From the NCBI GenBank assembly GCA_018240895.1, contig JAFEEX010000013.1, forward strand, positions 1 through 62,657: DNA of 62,657 bases, read 5' to 3'. The stretch's first letter is position 1, and every line of letters begins with the position of its first letter. Position numbers and translations under genes: made by a program. The stretch is from Pseudomonadota bacterium (GTDB taxonomy: Bacteria; Pseudomonadota; Alphaproteobacteria; Sphingomonadales; Sphingomonadaceae). Below the pieces are notes generated by a model. That model was not told the DNA's origin. It did no database searches and saw nothing but the letters and a program-made list of their open reading frames with translations. Below are positions 25,474 to 34,193 of the stretch, piece after piece.

Positions 25474-26142
25474 ATGCCGAATAGCCCCAACCGTGAGATA
25501 GAGATTCGCGTCGATCAGGCGCAGGTGCCCTATCGCTTCGCGCTGGAGACGATGACGGCGCGAAACAGCGCGATTGCGGCTGGGGAGGCGCGTGAACTGG
25601 TCTGGCTGCTGGAACACCCGCCGGTCTATACCGCCGGAACCAGCGCTGCGGCGGATGAACTGCTTGATCCCCGTTTTGAAGTGGTGGAGGCCGGGCGCGG
25701 CGGGCGCTATACCTATCACGGCCCGGGCCAGCGGATCGGCTATGTCCTGCTCGATCTAAGAAAACGGGCGCGCGACGTGCGTGGTTTCGTTCACGCGCTG
25801 GAGGGCTGGGTCATCGCCACGCTGGCGGATTTCGGCGTGGAATCCTGGCGCGCCGATGGCCGGATTGGTATCTGGACCCGTGACATCGATGGGCGCGAAG
25901 CCAAGATCGGCGCGATCGGTGTCCGCATCCGCCGCTGGGTGACGATGCACGGCTTTTCGGTAAACCTGTCGCCCGATTTGTCGCACTTTGGCGGGATTGT
26001 GCCTTGCGGCATCGAGGAATTCGGGGTGACCAGCCTGGCCCGCCTTGGCGTGACGCTTGATTCGCAAGGGTGGGATCGGGCATTGCTTGCCCGCATGGAC
26101 CACTTTCTGGCGCAGCTTGATCAGCCGTGCCCAAAGGACTGA
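25474..26142 (+). CDS. lipB: Octanoyl-[acyl-carrier-protein]:protein octanoyltransferase
   Basis: The 222-residue protein transfers octanoate from ACP to the lipoyl domains of 2-oxoacid dehydrogenases and GcvH, the first step of lipoate synthesis. It has the LipB signatures [22 protein letters not shown], the catalytic Lys in [24 protein letters not shown] and the catalytic Cys in [14 protein letters not shown]. Length is normal. A small lipoprotein gene follows after 5 bp in the same direction and is probably co-transcribed. Confidence 0.97.
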   Translation: MPNSPNREIEIRVDQAQVPYRFALETMTARNSAIAAGEARELVWLLEHPPVYTAGTSAAADELLDPRFEVVEAGRGGRYTYHGPGQRIGYVLLDLRKRARDVRGFVHALEGWVIATLADFGVESWRADGRIGIWTRDIDGREAKIGAIGVRIRRWVTMHGFSVNLSPDLSHFGGIVPCGIEEFGVTSLARLGVTLDSQGWDRALLARMDHFLAQLDQPCPKD

Positions 26143-26147
26143 ACCCG

Positions 26148-26486
26148 ATGACCCGTTCCGCCACCCTGCCGCTGCTTGCCATGGCCCTTGCGCTGAGCGC
26201 TTGCGGCAGTGAGCCAAAGAAACAGCAAGGCGCGGGGACGGCCCAGGGGGAGGTGCTGCCCGGCTCGGCCAGTGATGCGATGCTGCCTTACGATTCGGTC
26301 AGATCGCAGCCGGCCCTGTCTCCCGGAAGCGAAGGCGGCGACAGTCCTGAGGCGAATGATACGGCCAAGAAGGAAACCCGCAAAAAGGACGCTGGCAAAA
26401 AAGCGGCAAAACCGGCAGCCAGTGCAACCCCCGCCGCCGCGTCAGAGCCTGATGCCCCCAGCGCGGCGGAACCGCCGGCGGGATAA
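26148..26486 (+). CDS. Small lipoprotein of low complexity
   Basis: The 112-residue product has a lipoprotein signal peptide with lipobox LSAC and mature Cys at about residue 19. The remainder is disordered, rich in Ala, Pro, Lys and Glu (KKETRKKDAGKKAAKPA). No domain is recognised. It is 5 bp downstream of lipB. The start ATG 26148 was chosen because it gives a normal signal peptide; a start seven codons earlier lies inside lipB. Confidence 0.7.
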   Translation: MTRSATLPLLAMALALSACGSEPKKQQGAGTAQGEVLPGSASDAMLPYDSVRSQPALSPGSEGGDSPEANDTAKKETRKKDAGKKAAKPAASATPAAASEPDAPSAAEPPAG

Positions 26487-26514
26487 CAGAGCGGCACCGC
26501 CGCCCGGAACAGAC

Positions 26515-27402
26515 CTATTCGCTGATCCCCAGCACGCGGCGGGCCAGCACCAGGTGCGGACGATCGATCATCCGCCCGTCAATCTGCAGGGTTCCCGCAT
26601 CGGGGTTGTCGGCAAAGACCGCGACAATCGCCTGCGCTTCGGCCAGTTCGGCTTCGCTGGGAGTGAAGGCGGCATTGATCGTGGCGATCTGTGCGGGATG
26701 AATTGCCAGCATTCCGGCAAAACCATCGGCCCGTGCTGCTTCCGCTGCGGCCTTCAGCCCCTTGGAATCGGCAAAATCGGCATGAAGCGTGTCGATAGCA
26801 GGAACCCCGCGGGCATGGGCGGTAAGCAAGGTCTGGCTGCGCACGAACCGGAACGTGTCGGTCCATCCGCCCGATGCCGCGTCGCGCTTGCGGGTGGCGC
26901 CAATCGCGGCAGACAGGTCTTCCGCCCCCCAGGTCAAACCGAACAGGCGGGGGAGTGATGCGGTGGCATAGGCCGGGATGGTCAATGCGGCCATGGCGGT
27001 TTCGCTGACCAGCGGCAGGATTTTGGTGCTTCCGGCGGTTATACCACTGCGCCCTTCCAGCTCGTAAAGCTCGGCGGCGACCTGCTGAATGGCCTCTGGC
27101 CCGCTGGCCTTGGGCAGCATGATGCCGTCGGGCGCGCCGGGCAGCACGGCAACCAGATCGTCACGCCAATGGCGGGTATCCAGCGCATTGATCCGCACCC
27201 AGCGGCCCACGCGCTTGCCATCGGTCACCTGCTGACGGTGCACCTCCAGCCAGGAATGGGCCATGTCGCGCGCGGCGGCCTTGTTGGCCGGGGCGACCGA
27301 ATCCTCAAGATCAAGGATCAGCACGTCGGCCCCGGTTGCCAGCGCCTTGTCCAGCTTCTTTTGACTGTCGCCGGGAACAAACAACCAGGACCGCATCGCC
27401 AT
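26515..27402 (-). CDS. HpcH/HpaI-family CoA-ester lyase (CitE-like)
   Basis: The 295-residue protein has the CitE/malyl-CoA lyase TIM-barrel motifs: RSWLFVPGD at the start, LDLEDSVAPANKAAAR, the Arg in VRINALDT, LPKASGPEAI, the Mg-binding Glu in LVSETA and Asp in GAEDLSAAIG, and a late AIHPAQIATINAAF. These enzymes cleave or form CoA thioesters such as citryl-, malyl- or citramalyl-CoA. No citrate-lyase alpha or gamma subunit is nearby, so a malyl- or methylmalyl-type activity is more likely. It lies 13 bp downstream of an old yellow enzyme gene on the same strand, suggesting an operon. Confidence 0.88.
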   Translation of the reverse strand: MAMRSWLFVPGDSQKKLDKALATGADVLILDLEDSVAPANKAAARDMAHSWLEVHRQQVTDGKRVGRWVRINALDTRHWRDDLVAVLPGAPDGIMLPKASGPEAIQQVAAELYELEGRSGITAGSTKILPLVSETAMAALTIPAYATASLPRLFGLTWGAEDLSAAIGATRKRDAASGGWTDTFRFVRSQTLLTAHARGVPAIDTLHADFADSKGLKAAAEAARADGFAGMLAIHPAQIATINAAFTPSEAELAEAQAIVAVFADNPDAGTLQIDGRMIDRPHLVLARRVLGISE

Positions 27403-27415
27403 TGTCAGTCTCCCG

Positions 27416-28519
27416 TCAGGCTACCGGCTCCAGCGCCGGATAATCGATATAGCCTGCCGGTCCTGGCAGATACCAGCTTTGCGGGACGTTAACATTGGGG
27501 CCCCATTCCGCCCCGGTGCGGATGCGGAAAGGCAGGTCGGGGTTGGAAATGAACGGCCGGCCAAAGCTGATCGCATCGCAGCGGCCCGCGCTGACGTCAG
27601 CGTCGGCACCGGCGGCGGTGTAATCGGAATTGAGCACCAGCGGTCCGGAATAGATCCGGCGGATCATGCCGTCTTGCCGGGGAACGTCGGTGCGGCCAAA
27701 GGTGCCTTCGGGGCCGGGCTGGCGCAGTTCAACAAAGCCCAGTCCCAGATCCTGGCAGACCCCGGACGCGGCGGCGAACAGGGCGGCGGGATCGGGATCA
27801 TCGCAGCCCTGCGAATCGCCGTTGGGCGACAGGCGGACCGAAACCCGCTCATTACCCCAGACCGAAATCAGGCGTTCCAGCACTTCGCGCAGCAGCCGGG
27901 TGCGGTTCTGCGGACTGCCGCCGTAATCGTCATCGCGCAGGTTGGTTGAGCCGCGCAGGAACTGATCGATAAGATAACCGTTCGCGCCGTGGAGCTGAAC
28001 CCCGTCAAACCCCGCCGCCTTGGCATTCTGCGCCGCCTGGCCGTAATCGTCGATGATCCGGGCAATATCCGCCGTGGTGGCGGCGCGCGCCGGCTCATAG
28101 GGTTTGCGCCCCGTGGGCGTGTGGGCATGATCAGGCCCGGTGGTGGCGCTGGCCGAAACCGGCGGCGCGCCATCAAGAAAATCGGGATGGACCAGCCGGC
28201 CCATGTGCCACAGTTGCAGCACGATCCGTCCGTCCGCCTTGTGGACCGCTTCGGTCACGGGCTTCCAGCCTTCCGTCTGCGCATCATTCCAGATCCCCGG
28301 AGCCGCCGGCCAGCCCAGCCCTTCGCGGCTGATCCCGGTCGCCTCGCTGATGATCAGGCCGGCGCTGGCGCGCTGCCGATAATATTCGGTCATCATCGCA
28401 TTAGGGACTGATCCGGGATCGGACCGGCCGCGAGTCAGCGGGGCCATCAGGATTCGGTTGGGTGCCTCGATCGCGCCAAGGCGGATCGGCCGGAACAGCG
28501 ATTCATGCAGGGAGCTCAT
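27416..28519 (-). CDS. Old yellow enzyme-family alkene reductase (NemA-like)
   Basis: The 367-residue flavoprotein has the OYE signature blocks: LFRPIRLGAIEAPNRILMAPLTRGR (start region), the HMGR block LQLWHMGRLVHPDFL, VQLHGANGYLIDQFLR with the substrate-binding His-Gly-Ala-Asn, and a C-terminal FMN-binding GRPFISNPDLP. Such enzymes use NADPH to reduce activated alkenes, nitro esters or N-ethylmaleimide. It is followed by a CoA-ester lyase gene. Confidence 0.93.
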   Translation of the reverse strand: MSSLHESLFRPIRLGAIEAPNRILMAPLTRGRSDPGSVPNAMMTEYYRQRASAGLIISEATGISREGLGWPAAPGIWNDAQTEGWKPVTEAVHKADGRIVLQLWHMGRLVHPDFLDGAPPVSASATTGPDHAHTPTGRKPYEPARAATTADIARIIDDYGQAAQNAKAAGFDGVQLHGANGYLIDQFLRGSTNLRDDDYGGSPQNRTRLLREVLERLISVWGNERVSVRLSPNGDSQGCDDPDPAALFAAASGVCQDLGLGFVELRQPGPEGTFGRTDVPRQDGMIRRIYSGPLVLNSDYTAAGADADVSAGRCDAISFGRPFISNPDLPFRIRTGAEWGPNVNVPQSWYLPGPAGYIDYPALEPVA

Positions 28520-28572
28520 GGGGTTTGCGCCTCTTCAATTTCGTTTTGCAATTGATCGGGTGGAGCTAAGGC

Positions 28573-29469
28573 GTGTCCATGGCGATTGCAACGGGGGCCG
28601 CTGGCTCACAACCAAGAAACTGGAATGCGGCGCACTTTGCCGCGCTGGTGAGCGGCAATGCCGCGCTTGCGCTCGGTCCCTGGTTTGTTCGTCTGGCAGA
28701 CAGCGGCCCCGTTTCAGCCGGGTTCTGGCGCCTGACGCTGGCGGTTCCGCTGCTCGCCGCGATCGCCCTGGCCAGCGGCCAGAAACTGGGTGGTTATCGG
28801 CCGGCGGTGTGGTGGGCGATCGCCGGGGCCGGGGTGTTCTTCGCGTTCGATCTGGGAATGTGGCACATCGGCATCCATTATACGCGGATGGGCAACGCCA
28901 CGCTGTTCGGCAACGCCGGCAGTCTGGTGGTCATGGCGGCGGGGCTGATCGCGCTGCATCGCTGGCCGCGCGGCAATGAATGGCTGGCCTTTGTCCTGGC
29001 GCTGGGCGGCACCGCGATCCTGCTGGGGCGATCGTTTGAGATCAACCACACAACCCTGCTGGGTGACCTGTTCTGCCTGACCGCCGGGTTGCTTTACGCT
29101 GGCTATATCCTGCTGATGAAACGTCCGCGTGAAACGCTGGGGAACTGGGCGATCCTGACCTGGTCCAGCCTGGCCGGCGCGCCCGTGCTGCTGGCGTTCG
29201 CCCTGGTTCTGGGTGAGCCGATCTGGCCCAGCCAGTGGTGGCCGCTGATCGGGCTGGCTCTCGTCAGTCAGGTAATCGGCCAGGGGCTGCTGATTTTTTC
29301 CCTGCGCCATTTCAGCGCCATGGTCTTTGGTCTTGCCTTGCTGTGCCAGCCGGCGATCGCGGTGGCCGTGGGCTGGCTGGCCTTTGGCGAAGTGCTTGGC
29401 TGGCCGGATTTTCTTGGCATGGCGCTGGTTGCCGCAGCACTGGCGCTGGCGCGCTCGACGCAGGACTGA
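28573..29469 (+). CDS. EamA-family (DMT) transporter
   Basis: The protein of 298 residues has ten hydrophobic segments in two five-helix repeats, as in drug/metabolite transporters. The LALGPWFVRLAD and GFWRLTLAVPLL blocks near the N-terminus and FGLALLCQPAIAVAVGWLAFGE near the C-terminus are typical of the family. The start taken is GTG 28573, seven bases after GGAG; ATG 28579 is nearly as good. The substrate is unknown. It is divergent from the OYE gene and followed by a DUF885 gene 34 bp later. Confidence 0.85.
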   Translation: MSMAIATGAAGSQPRNWNAAHFAALVSGNAALALGPWFVRLADSGPVSAGFWRLTLAVPLLAAIALASGQKLGGYRPAVWWAIAGAGVFFAFDLGMWHIGIHYTRMGNATLFGNAGSLVVMAAGLIALHRWPRGNEWLAFVLALGGTAILLGRSFEINHTTLLGDLFCLTAGLLYAGYILLMKRPRETLGNWAILTWSSLAGAPVLLAFALVLGEPIWPSQWWPLIGLALVSQVIGQGLLIFSLRHFSAMVFGLALLCQPAIAVAVGWLAFGEVLGWPDFLGMALVAAALALARSTQD

Positions 29470-29503
29470 ACCCGCGCTAGCAAGGCGCGCAGGAGGATTC
29501 CCG

Positions 29504-31291
29504 ATGCGCCTGCCATACCTTGCTGCCCTGGCTCTGCTGCCGTCCGCCGGTTCCGCTGCAGTGGCCGCGCCGCCGCACGCCGTTACAGTGCCTGATCAGG
29601 CCAATGCCGCCTTTGACGCCGTGGTGGCCCGCTATCTGGCGGAAGCCATGCATCTTTCCCCGGTGGAAGCGACACTGGTGGGGGATCATCGCCACGATTC
29701 CATGCTGCCCGACATCACCGCGGCGGGCCGGGCAGAAAAGGTGCGGGTGTGGCGCAGCCTGCGCGTCGATCTGGTCAAGGTGCCCGCAGCGCGGCTCAGC
29801 CGTGACAATCAGGTCGATCGCGCTCTGCTGCTCAACGATCTCAATTACCGGATCTGGACCGATCAGGTGCTGCAACCCTGGGCGTGGAACGCGCAGGCCT
29901 ATAACGATACCGCAGCCAATGCGCTTTACGGCCTTGCCGCGCGCGATTTTGCGCCGTGGGACGTGCGGCTACGCGCGGCGACCGAACGGATGGAGCGACT
30001 TCCCGCTTTCCTGGCCGAAATTCGGCATCAGCTCGTCATTGCTCGGGTGCCCAAGGTCTATGCAGAAACCGCCGCGAAGCAGAACGGCGGGATCATCGAT
30101 ATCGTGCAGGATATGCTGGCTCCCCATGCCGATGCGCTGGGCAGCGCCGATCGCGCCCGCTTTGACGCGGCCTTTGCCGCGCTCAAGCCGGCCGTGGCGC
30201 ATCACCAGAAATGGCTGGATACCGTGCTGGTGCCGGGGGCCAAGGGCAACTTCCGGCTGGGCGCAAAGCTTTATGATCAAAAGATGCATTTCACCATCGT
30301 CGGCGGCCTGCCGCGCGCTGAACTGAAGGCCAAGGCGCTGGCTGCTTTCGCCGCAACCCGGGCGGAAATGTATCAGGTGGCGCGTCAGGCCCTGCGGGCG
30401 CAAGGCAGCACGATCGCCATGCCGGACGATCCCAGCAATGCCCAGCAGCAGGCGGTGATTGAGACCGCGCTCAAACTGAGCTACGCCCGCCATCCCGGCC
30501 GTGAAGACCTGGAAAAACGCGCAAGAGAGACCCTGGCCCAGGCAACGGATTTTGTTCGCGCGCATGACCTGATCGCCATGCCCGAAGGGGCAACCCGGGT
30601 TATCACCATGCCCAAATTCCAGCAGGGTTTTTCGGTTGCCTACAACGACCCGCCCGGTCCGCTCGACCGGGGACAGCAGAATTACTACGCGGTCAGCCCG
30701 GTTCCGGCGGAGTGGAGCCAGGCCCAGGCCGAAAGTTTCCTCGCCGAATACAACGATTACATGATCCATGATCTTTCGATTCACGAGGCGATGCCCGGGC
30801 ATTATGTGCAGCTTGATCATGCCAATGCCACGGATGACGTGCTGCGCGCCTATCTTGGCTCTGGCCCCTTCGTTGAAGGCTGGGCGGTTTATGCCGAAGG
30901 GATGATGAAGGACGCGGGCTACCTTGACCGCGATCCGCTCTATCAACTCACCGTGCTCAAGATGCGGCTGCGCTCGATCACCAATACCCTGCTCGACATT
31001 GGCATCCAGACCGAAGGCATGGGACGGCCCGCCGCGATGAAGCTGATGATGGAGGGAGCTTTCCAGCAGGAACGCGAGGCAGCGGGCAAGTGGACCCGGG
31101 CCAGCCTGTCTTCAACCCAGCTCCTTGAATACTTCAGTGGCTATGAACAACACCTCGCGCTGCGTGCAGAGGCGGAGAAACGCTGGGGCAACGGCTTCAG
31201 CCTGCGGCGTTATCACGACAAGGTGCTCAGCTATGGCTCGCCCCCGGCGAAATATGTTCGGATGCTGATGTTCGACCTGCCAGTGGAATAG
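29504..31291 (+). CDS. DUF885-family exported metallopeptidase-like protein
   Basis: From ATG 29504, preceded by AGGAGG, the product is 595 residues with a signal peptide (cleavage near AAVAA|PPH). It matches the DUF885 family by ADQVDRALL-like N-terminal sequence, a central FQQGFSVAYNDPPGPLD and the C-terminal signature SIHEAMPGHYVQLDHA with an HExxxH-like arrangement, then FVEGWAVYAEGMM and the GMGRPAAM block. DUF885 proteins are predicted zinc-dependent peptidases, but few have been tested. The location should be periplasmic. Confidence 0.85.
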   Translation: MRLPYLAALALLPSAGSAAVAAPPHAVTVPDQANAAFDAVVARYLAEAMHLSPVEATLVGDHRHDSMLPDITAAGRAEKVRVWRSLRVDLVKVPAARLSRDNQVDRALLLNDLNYRIWTDQVLQPWAWNAQAYNDTAANALYGLAARDFAPWDVRLRAATERMERLPAFLAEIRHQLVIARVPKVYAETAAKQNGGIIDIVQDMLAPHADALGSADRARFDAAFAALKPAVAHHQKWLDTVLVPGAKGNFRLGAKLYDQKMHFTIVGGLPRAELKAKALAAFAATRAEMYQVARQALRAQGSTIAMPDDPSNAQQQAVIETALKLSYARHPGREDLEKRARETLAQATDFVRAHDLIAMPEGATRVITMPKFQQGFSVAYNDPPGPLDRGQQNYYAVSPVPAEWSQAQAESFLAEYNDYMIHDLSIHEAMPGHYVQLDHANATDDVLRAYLGSGPFVEGWAVYAEGMMKDAGYLDRDPLYQLTVLKMRLRSITNTLLDIGIQTEGMGRPAAMKLMMEGAFQQEREAAGKWTRASLSSTQLLEYFSGYEQHLALRAEAEKRWGNGFSLRRYHDKVLSYGSPPAKYVRMLMFDLPVE

Positions 31292-31382
31292 GGGAATATC
31301 CGTAATGGAGGCAATTGGATTTGCCTTGGTTCGCGGCACGGGGAAAACCGGCCTTTTTGCGCCATATTCCGCCGCATGATGT

Positions 31383-31479
31383 TGAATATATTTACTTTAC
31401 TTGTTCAATCGGTCTATTGTATTGCGTGGTAAACGTCGATCGGGACATGATGAATATATGGTCATTGTCCAATTGAACA
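31383..31479. promoter_or_regulatory. Repeat-rich, AT-rich promoter region of the XRE-type gene
   Basis: TGAATATAT occurs directly repeated at 31383-31391 and 31451-31459, and TGTTCAAT (31402-31409) has an inverted partner ATTGAACA (31472-31479) ending just before the gene. Such paired motifs are common at autoregulated antitoxin promoters. Role is inferred. Confidence 0.4.
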
Positions 31480-31483
31480 GGGT

Positions 31484-31762
31484 GTGTTGCTGACAGTGAC
31501 CGACTATATTGAATCTGGCGATTCGGAGGATTTTGACGCGCTGGTCGCCGGGCTCAACCGTGCGCTGATCGCGCGCCGCATCACGAAACTGCGTGAGCGG
31601 CTGGGGATGACTCAGGCTGATTTCGCTGAGGTCTTTGGCATTCCCGTGCGCAGTCTGCGGCGGTACGAAGCCGGCCATTTCATGCCGCCCTCTGTCGTCT
31701 GCGCTTACATTTCGGTTATCGAGGCGGAACCGGACGTGGTGCGCCGGGCATTGGGGGCCTGA
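31484..31762 (+). CDS. XRE-family helix-turn-helix protein (HigA/antitoxin-like)
   Basis: The 92-residue protein carries one Cro/C1-type helix-turn-helix (LRERLGMTQADFAEVFGIPVRSLRRYEAG) near its C-terminus, after an acidic N-terminal part. Size and layout resemble antitoxins of HigBA/MqsRA type or small repressors. No toxin frame is seen on either side: the 192 bp upstream are noncoding and nadA follows convergently 42 bp later. The start is GTG 31484, with GTG 31496 as an alternative. It may autoregulate through the repeats upstream. Confidence 0.7.
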   Translation: MLLTVTDYIESGDSEDFDALVAGLNRALIARRITKLRERLGMTQADFAEVFGIPVRSLRRYEAGHFMPPSVVCAYISVIEAEPDVVRRALGA

Positions 31763-31804
31763 CGGGCTGGCGGATCGTTCGTTCCGCCTTGCCTGTCGCC
31801 TTGC

Positions 31805-32791
31805 CTATCGCGCGCCCAGATCACCTTTGCCCACTGTACCCCCGGCCATTTCCAGCATCCGGTCAAGGCTTTTCCTTGCCTGCAAGCGCAGCCCTTCCTC
31901 AATCTCGATCCGCGGGGTCAGGTCGCGCAGGGCCAGGTAGAGTTTTTCAAGCGTGTTGAGCGCCATGTAGGGGCAGATGTTGCAGGCACATTGCCCGTCT
32001 GCACCGGGTGCGCCGATGAAGGTCTTGCCGGGCAAGGCAAGCTGCATCTGGTGGATGATGTGCGGCTCTGTCGCCACGATCAGCGTATCGCCTTCAAAAT
32101 TCTTGGCGAAATTGAGAATGCCGCTGGTGCTGCCGACATAATCGGCATGATCGATGATGTGCGGCGGGCATTCGGGATGCGCGGCAACCGGCGCGCCCGG
32201 ATGCTGGGCCTTGAGCTTGAGCAGCTCGGTCTCGCTGAAAGCTTCGTGGACGATGCAGACACCCGGCCACAGCAGCATCGGCCGCCCGAATTTGCGGGAT
32301 AGATAGCCGCCAAGATGACGGTCAGGGCCAAAGATGATCTTCTGCTCGGGCGGGATCTGGGCCAGGATCGTTTCGGCGCTGGAGCTGGTCACGATGATGT
32401 CGGACAGGGCCTTCACCTCGGTCGAACAGTTGATGTAAGTCAGCGCGATGTGATCGGGATGCGCCGCGCGGAAGGCGGCGAATTTTTCCGGCGGGCACGA
32501 ATCCTCAAGGCTGCACCCGGCGTTGAGATCGGGCAGGACCACGATCTTTTCAGGCGACAGGATTTTCGCGGTTTCGGCCATGAACTTGACCCCGCAAAAC
32601 GCGATCACCTCTGCATCGGTGGCCGCCGCCTTCTTCGACAGTTCAAGCGAATCCCCGACATAGTCGGCCAGATCCTGAATCTCCGGCTTCTGGTAATAGT
32701 GGGCCAGAATGATCGCATTGCGCTCCTTGCGCAGCCGGTCGATCTCAGCGCGCAGGTCAAGGCCGGTAAGGGTGGCGGGGTGGTCGGTCAT
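31805..32791 (-). CDS. nadA: Quinolinate synthase
   Basis: The 328-residue enzyme condenses iminoaspartate with dihydroxyacetone phosphate to quinolinate for NAD synthesis, using a [4Fe-4S] cluster. It has the NadA blocks ILAHYYQKPEIQDLADYVGDSL, FCGVKFMAETAKIL, LNAGCSLEDSC, TYINCSTEVKA, GPDRHLGGY, HPECP and C-terminal GQCACNICPYMALN, with cluster cysteines in the AGCSL, HPECP and CNICP positions. nadB and nadC are not in the window, so the pathway genes are dispersed. Confidence 0.97.
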   Translation of the reverse strand: MTDHPATLTGLDLRAEIDRLRKERNAIILAHYYQKPEIQDLADYVGDSLELSKKAAATDAEVIAFCGVKFMAETAKILSPEKIVVLPDLNAGCSLEDSCPPEKFAAFRAAHPDHIALTYINCSTEVKALSDIIVTSSSAETILAQIPPEQKIIFGPDRHLGGYLSRKFGRPMLLWPGVCIVHEAFSETELLKLKAQHPGAPVAAHPECPPHIIDHADYVGSTSGILNFAKNFEGDTLIVATEPHIIHQMQLALPGKTFIGAPGADGQCACNICPYMALNTLEKLYLALRDLTPRIEIEEGLRLQARKSLDRMLEMAGGTVGKGDLGAR

Positions 32792-32902
32792 TACCCGCTA
32801 ATGGACCTTCGTAGCCTGGTGATCAAGCTGCCGCGAATCAATCGACTTGCCTCGTTCTGTCAATTGGTTAGGCTGTCTCGTGATCATTTGCGGGGAATTG
32901 TG

Positions 32903-33964
32903 ATGGAACTCGAGGCGCGAATCACTGAATTGGCCAAGACTGTGCGGGAGCACCGTGAAGTGCTACTAACGGAGGAGGCGGCGAAAACGGCGCTTGTGAT
33001 GCCGTTTCTTCAAGCGCTGGGTTACAACATTTTCAATCCTTCGGAGGTAATTCCAGAATACACTTGCGATGTTGGGATAAAAAAAGGTGAAAAAGTCGAC
33101 TATGCTATAAGTGATAATGGGAAAATACGCATTCTAATAGAATGCAAGCCTGCAAATTCAGAATTGAATATAAATCATGCATCTCAATTATTTAGATATT
33201 TTTCAACGACGGATGCAAGAATTGCTATCCTTACAAATGGAGTTATCTATCAGTTTTATTCTGATATAGATATGCCTAATAAAATGGATAATAAGCCATT
33301 CTTTTCTATAAAAATAGATTCTATTAGAAAAGTAGACCTTAGAACATTGGAAAATTTTACAAAGCAAGCGTTTGATATAGACAAGATTGTTCAAGAGGCT
33401 GGAACTCTAAAGATGCAATCGCTGGTTTACAAGGCTCTCCAAGAAGAATTTCGTGATCCATCCGATGAATTTGTCCGACTCATTGCGACGAAGGTACGTG
33501 AAGGAAGAATGACATCAAACGTCAAGGATGCATTCAAGTCATTGATTGTCAACTCTGTGAGTTCGTTTGTAAGGGATAAGGTCAATGAACGCCTCACCTC
33601 TGCACTCACAGCCTCCAATCCTTCGGAGGAGACTGATGTCGGGCAGGAGGATGAGGCGGGAATAAGCACGACTCAAGAAGAGATAGATGGATACAACATC
33701 GTTCGGGCAATCGCGTCACGTGCAGTTGATCCGAAACGGGTCGTGATGCGTGATGCGAAATCATATTGCGCTATTTTACTCGATGACAACAATCGCCGGA
33801 CTATTGCGCGTCTGTATTTTAATAGTCAGACGGCACGCTATCTCGGCACGTTCATCGGGAAGGATGAGATACGCATCGCAGTTGGTGATCCCATCGATAT
33901 CTTTCAGCATGAAGCGGCAGTCTTGAATAGAATCCAAGAGCTGATTGCAAAAAATGACCATTAG
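32903..33964 (+). CDS. Restriction-endonuclease-like protein (COG4748/HsdR N-terminal type)
   Basis: The 353-residue protein opens ELEARITELAKTVREHREVL and continues with LVMPFLQALGYNIFNPSEVIPEY, the start of the COG4748 / HSDR_N_2 family. The PD-(D/E)XK nuclease core is visible as the Asp in KVDYAI and ECK in ILIECKPA. The C-terminal domain (RDAKSYCAILLDDNNRRTIARLYFN) is of the type seen in these proteins. Family members occur alone or near restriction and phage genes; a defence role is likely but untested. Bases 33040-33400 are much more AT-rich than the surroundings, indicating transfer. ATG 32903 fits the family start. A 56-residue gene follows 20 bp later. Confidence 0.82.
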   Translation: MELEARITELAKTVREHREVLLTEEAAKTALVMPFLQALGYNIFNPSEVIPEYTCDVGIKKGEKVDYAISDNGKIRILIECKPANSELNINHASQLFRYFSTTDARIAILTNGVIYQFYSDIDMPNKMDNKPFFSIKIDSIRKVDLRTLENFTKQAFDIDKIVQEAGTLKMQSLVYKALQEEFRDPSDEFVRLIATKVREGRMTSNVKDAFKSLIVNSVSSFVRDKVNERLTSALTASNPSEETDVGQEDEAGISTTQEEIDGYNIVRAIASRAVDPKRVVMRDAKSYCAILLDDNNRRTIARLYFNSQTARYLGTFIGKDEIRIAVGDPIDIFQHEAAVLNRIQELIAKNDH

Positions 33965-33984
33965 GCGGGTAAGGGGGAAAACAG

Positions 33985-34155
33985 ATGCGCTTTGATGAGC
34001 CGGATGTGCGGGAAGCATATCGTCGCGGTGCGCGAGACTGTTTCGATAGTGTCGCTGGCGGACTAAGCAAAGGTCAGCTTCGTGTAGTCGAGGCTTGGCT
34101 TGAAGAGTTGGAAGTATGGGACGAAGCTGACGACCCGCCTCCCATGCCTATGTAG
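33985..34155 (+). CDS. Small acidic protein next to the nuclease gene
   Basis: A 56-codon gene with a strong AAGGGGG site seven bases before its ATG, 20 bp after the nuclease gene and in the same direction. The product starts MRFDEPDVREAYRRGARD and ends EVWDEADDPPPMPM; it is predicted to be mostly helical and acidic. No family is recognised. Tight spacing and the good ribosome-binding site make it likely real and co-expressed, perhaps as a modulator of the nuclease, which is inference. Confidence 0.6.
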   Translation: MRFDEPDVREAYRRGARDCFDSVAGGLSKGQLRVVEAWLEELEVWDEADDPPPMPM

Positions 34156-34193
34156 GTTCAATCCTACGTTCGAATGAGTCGAGCGCCGATCAA

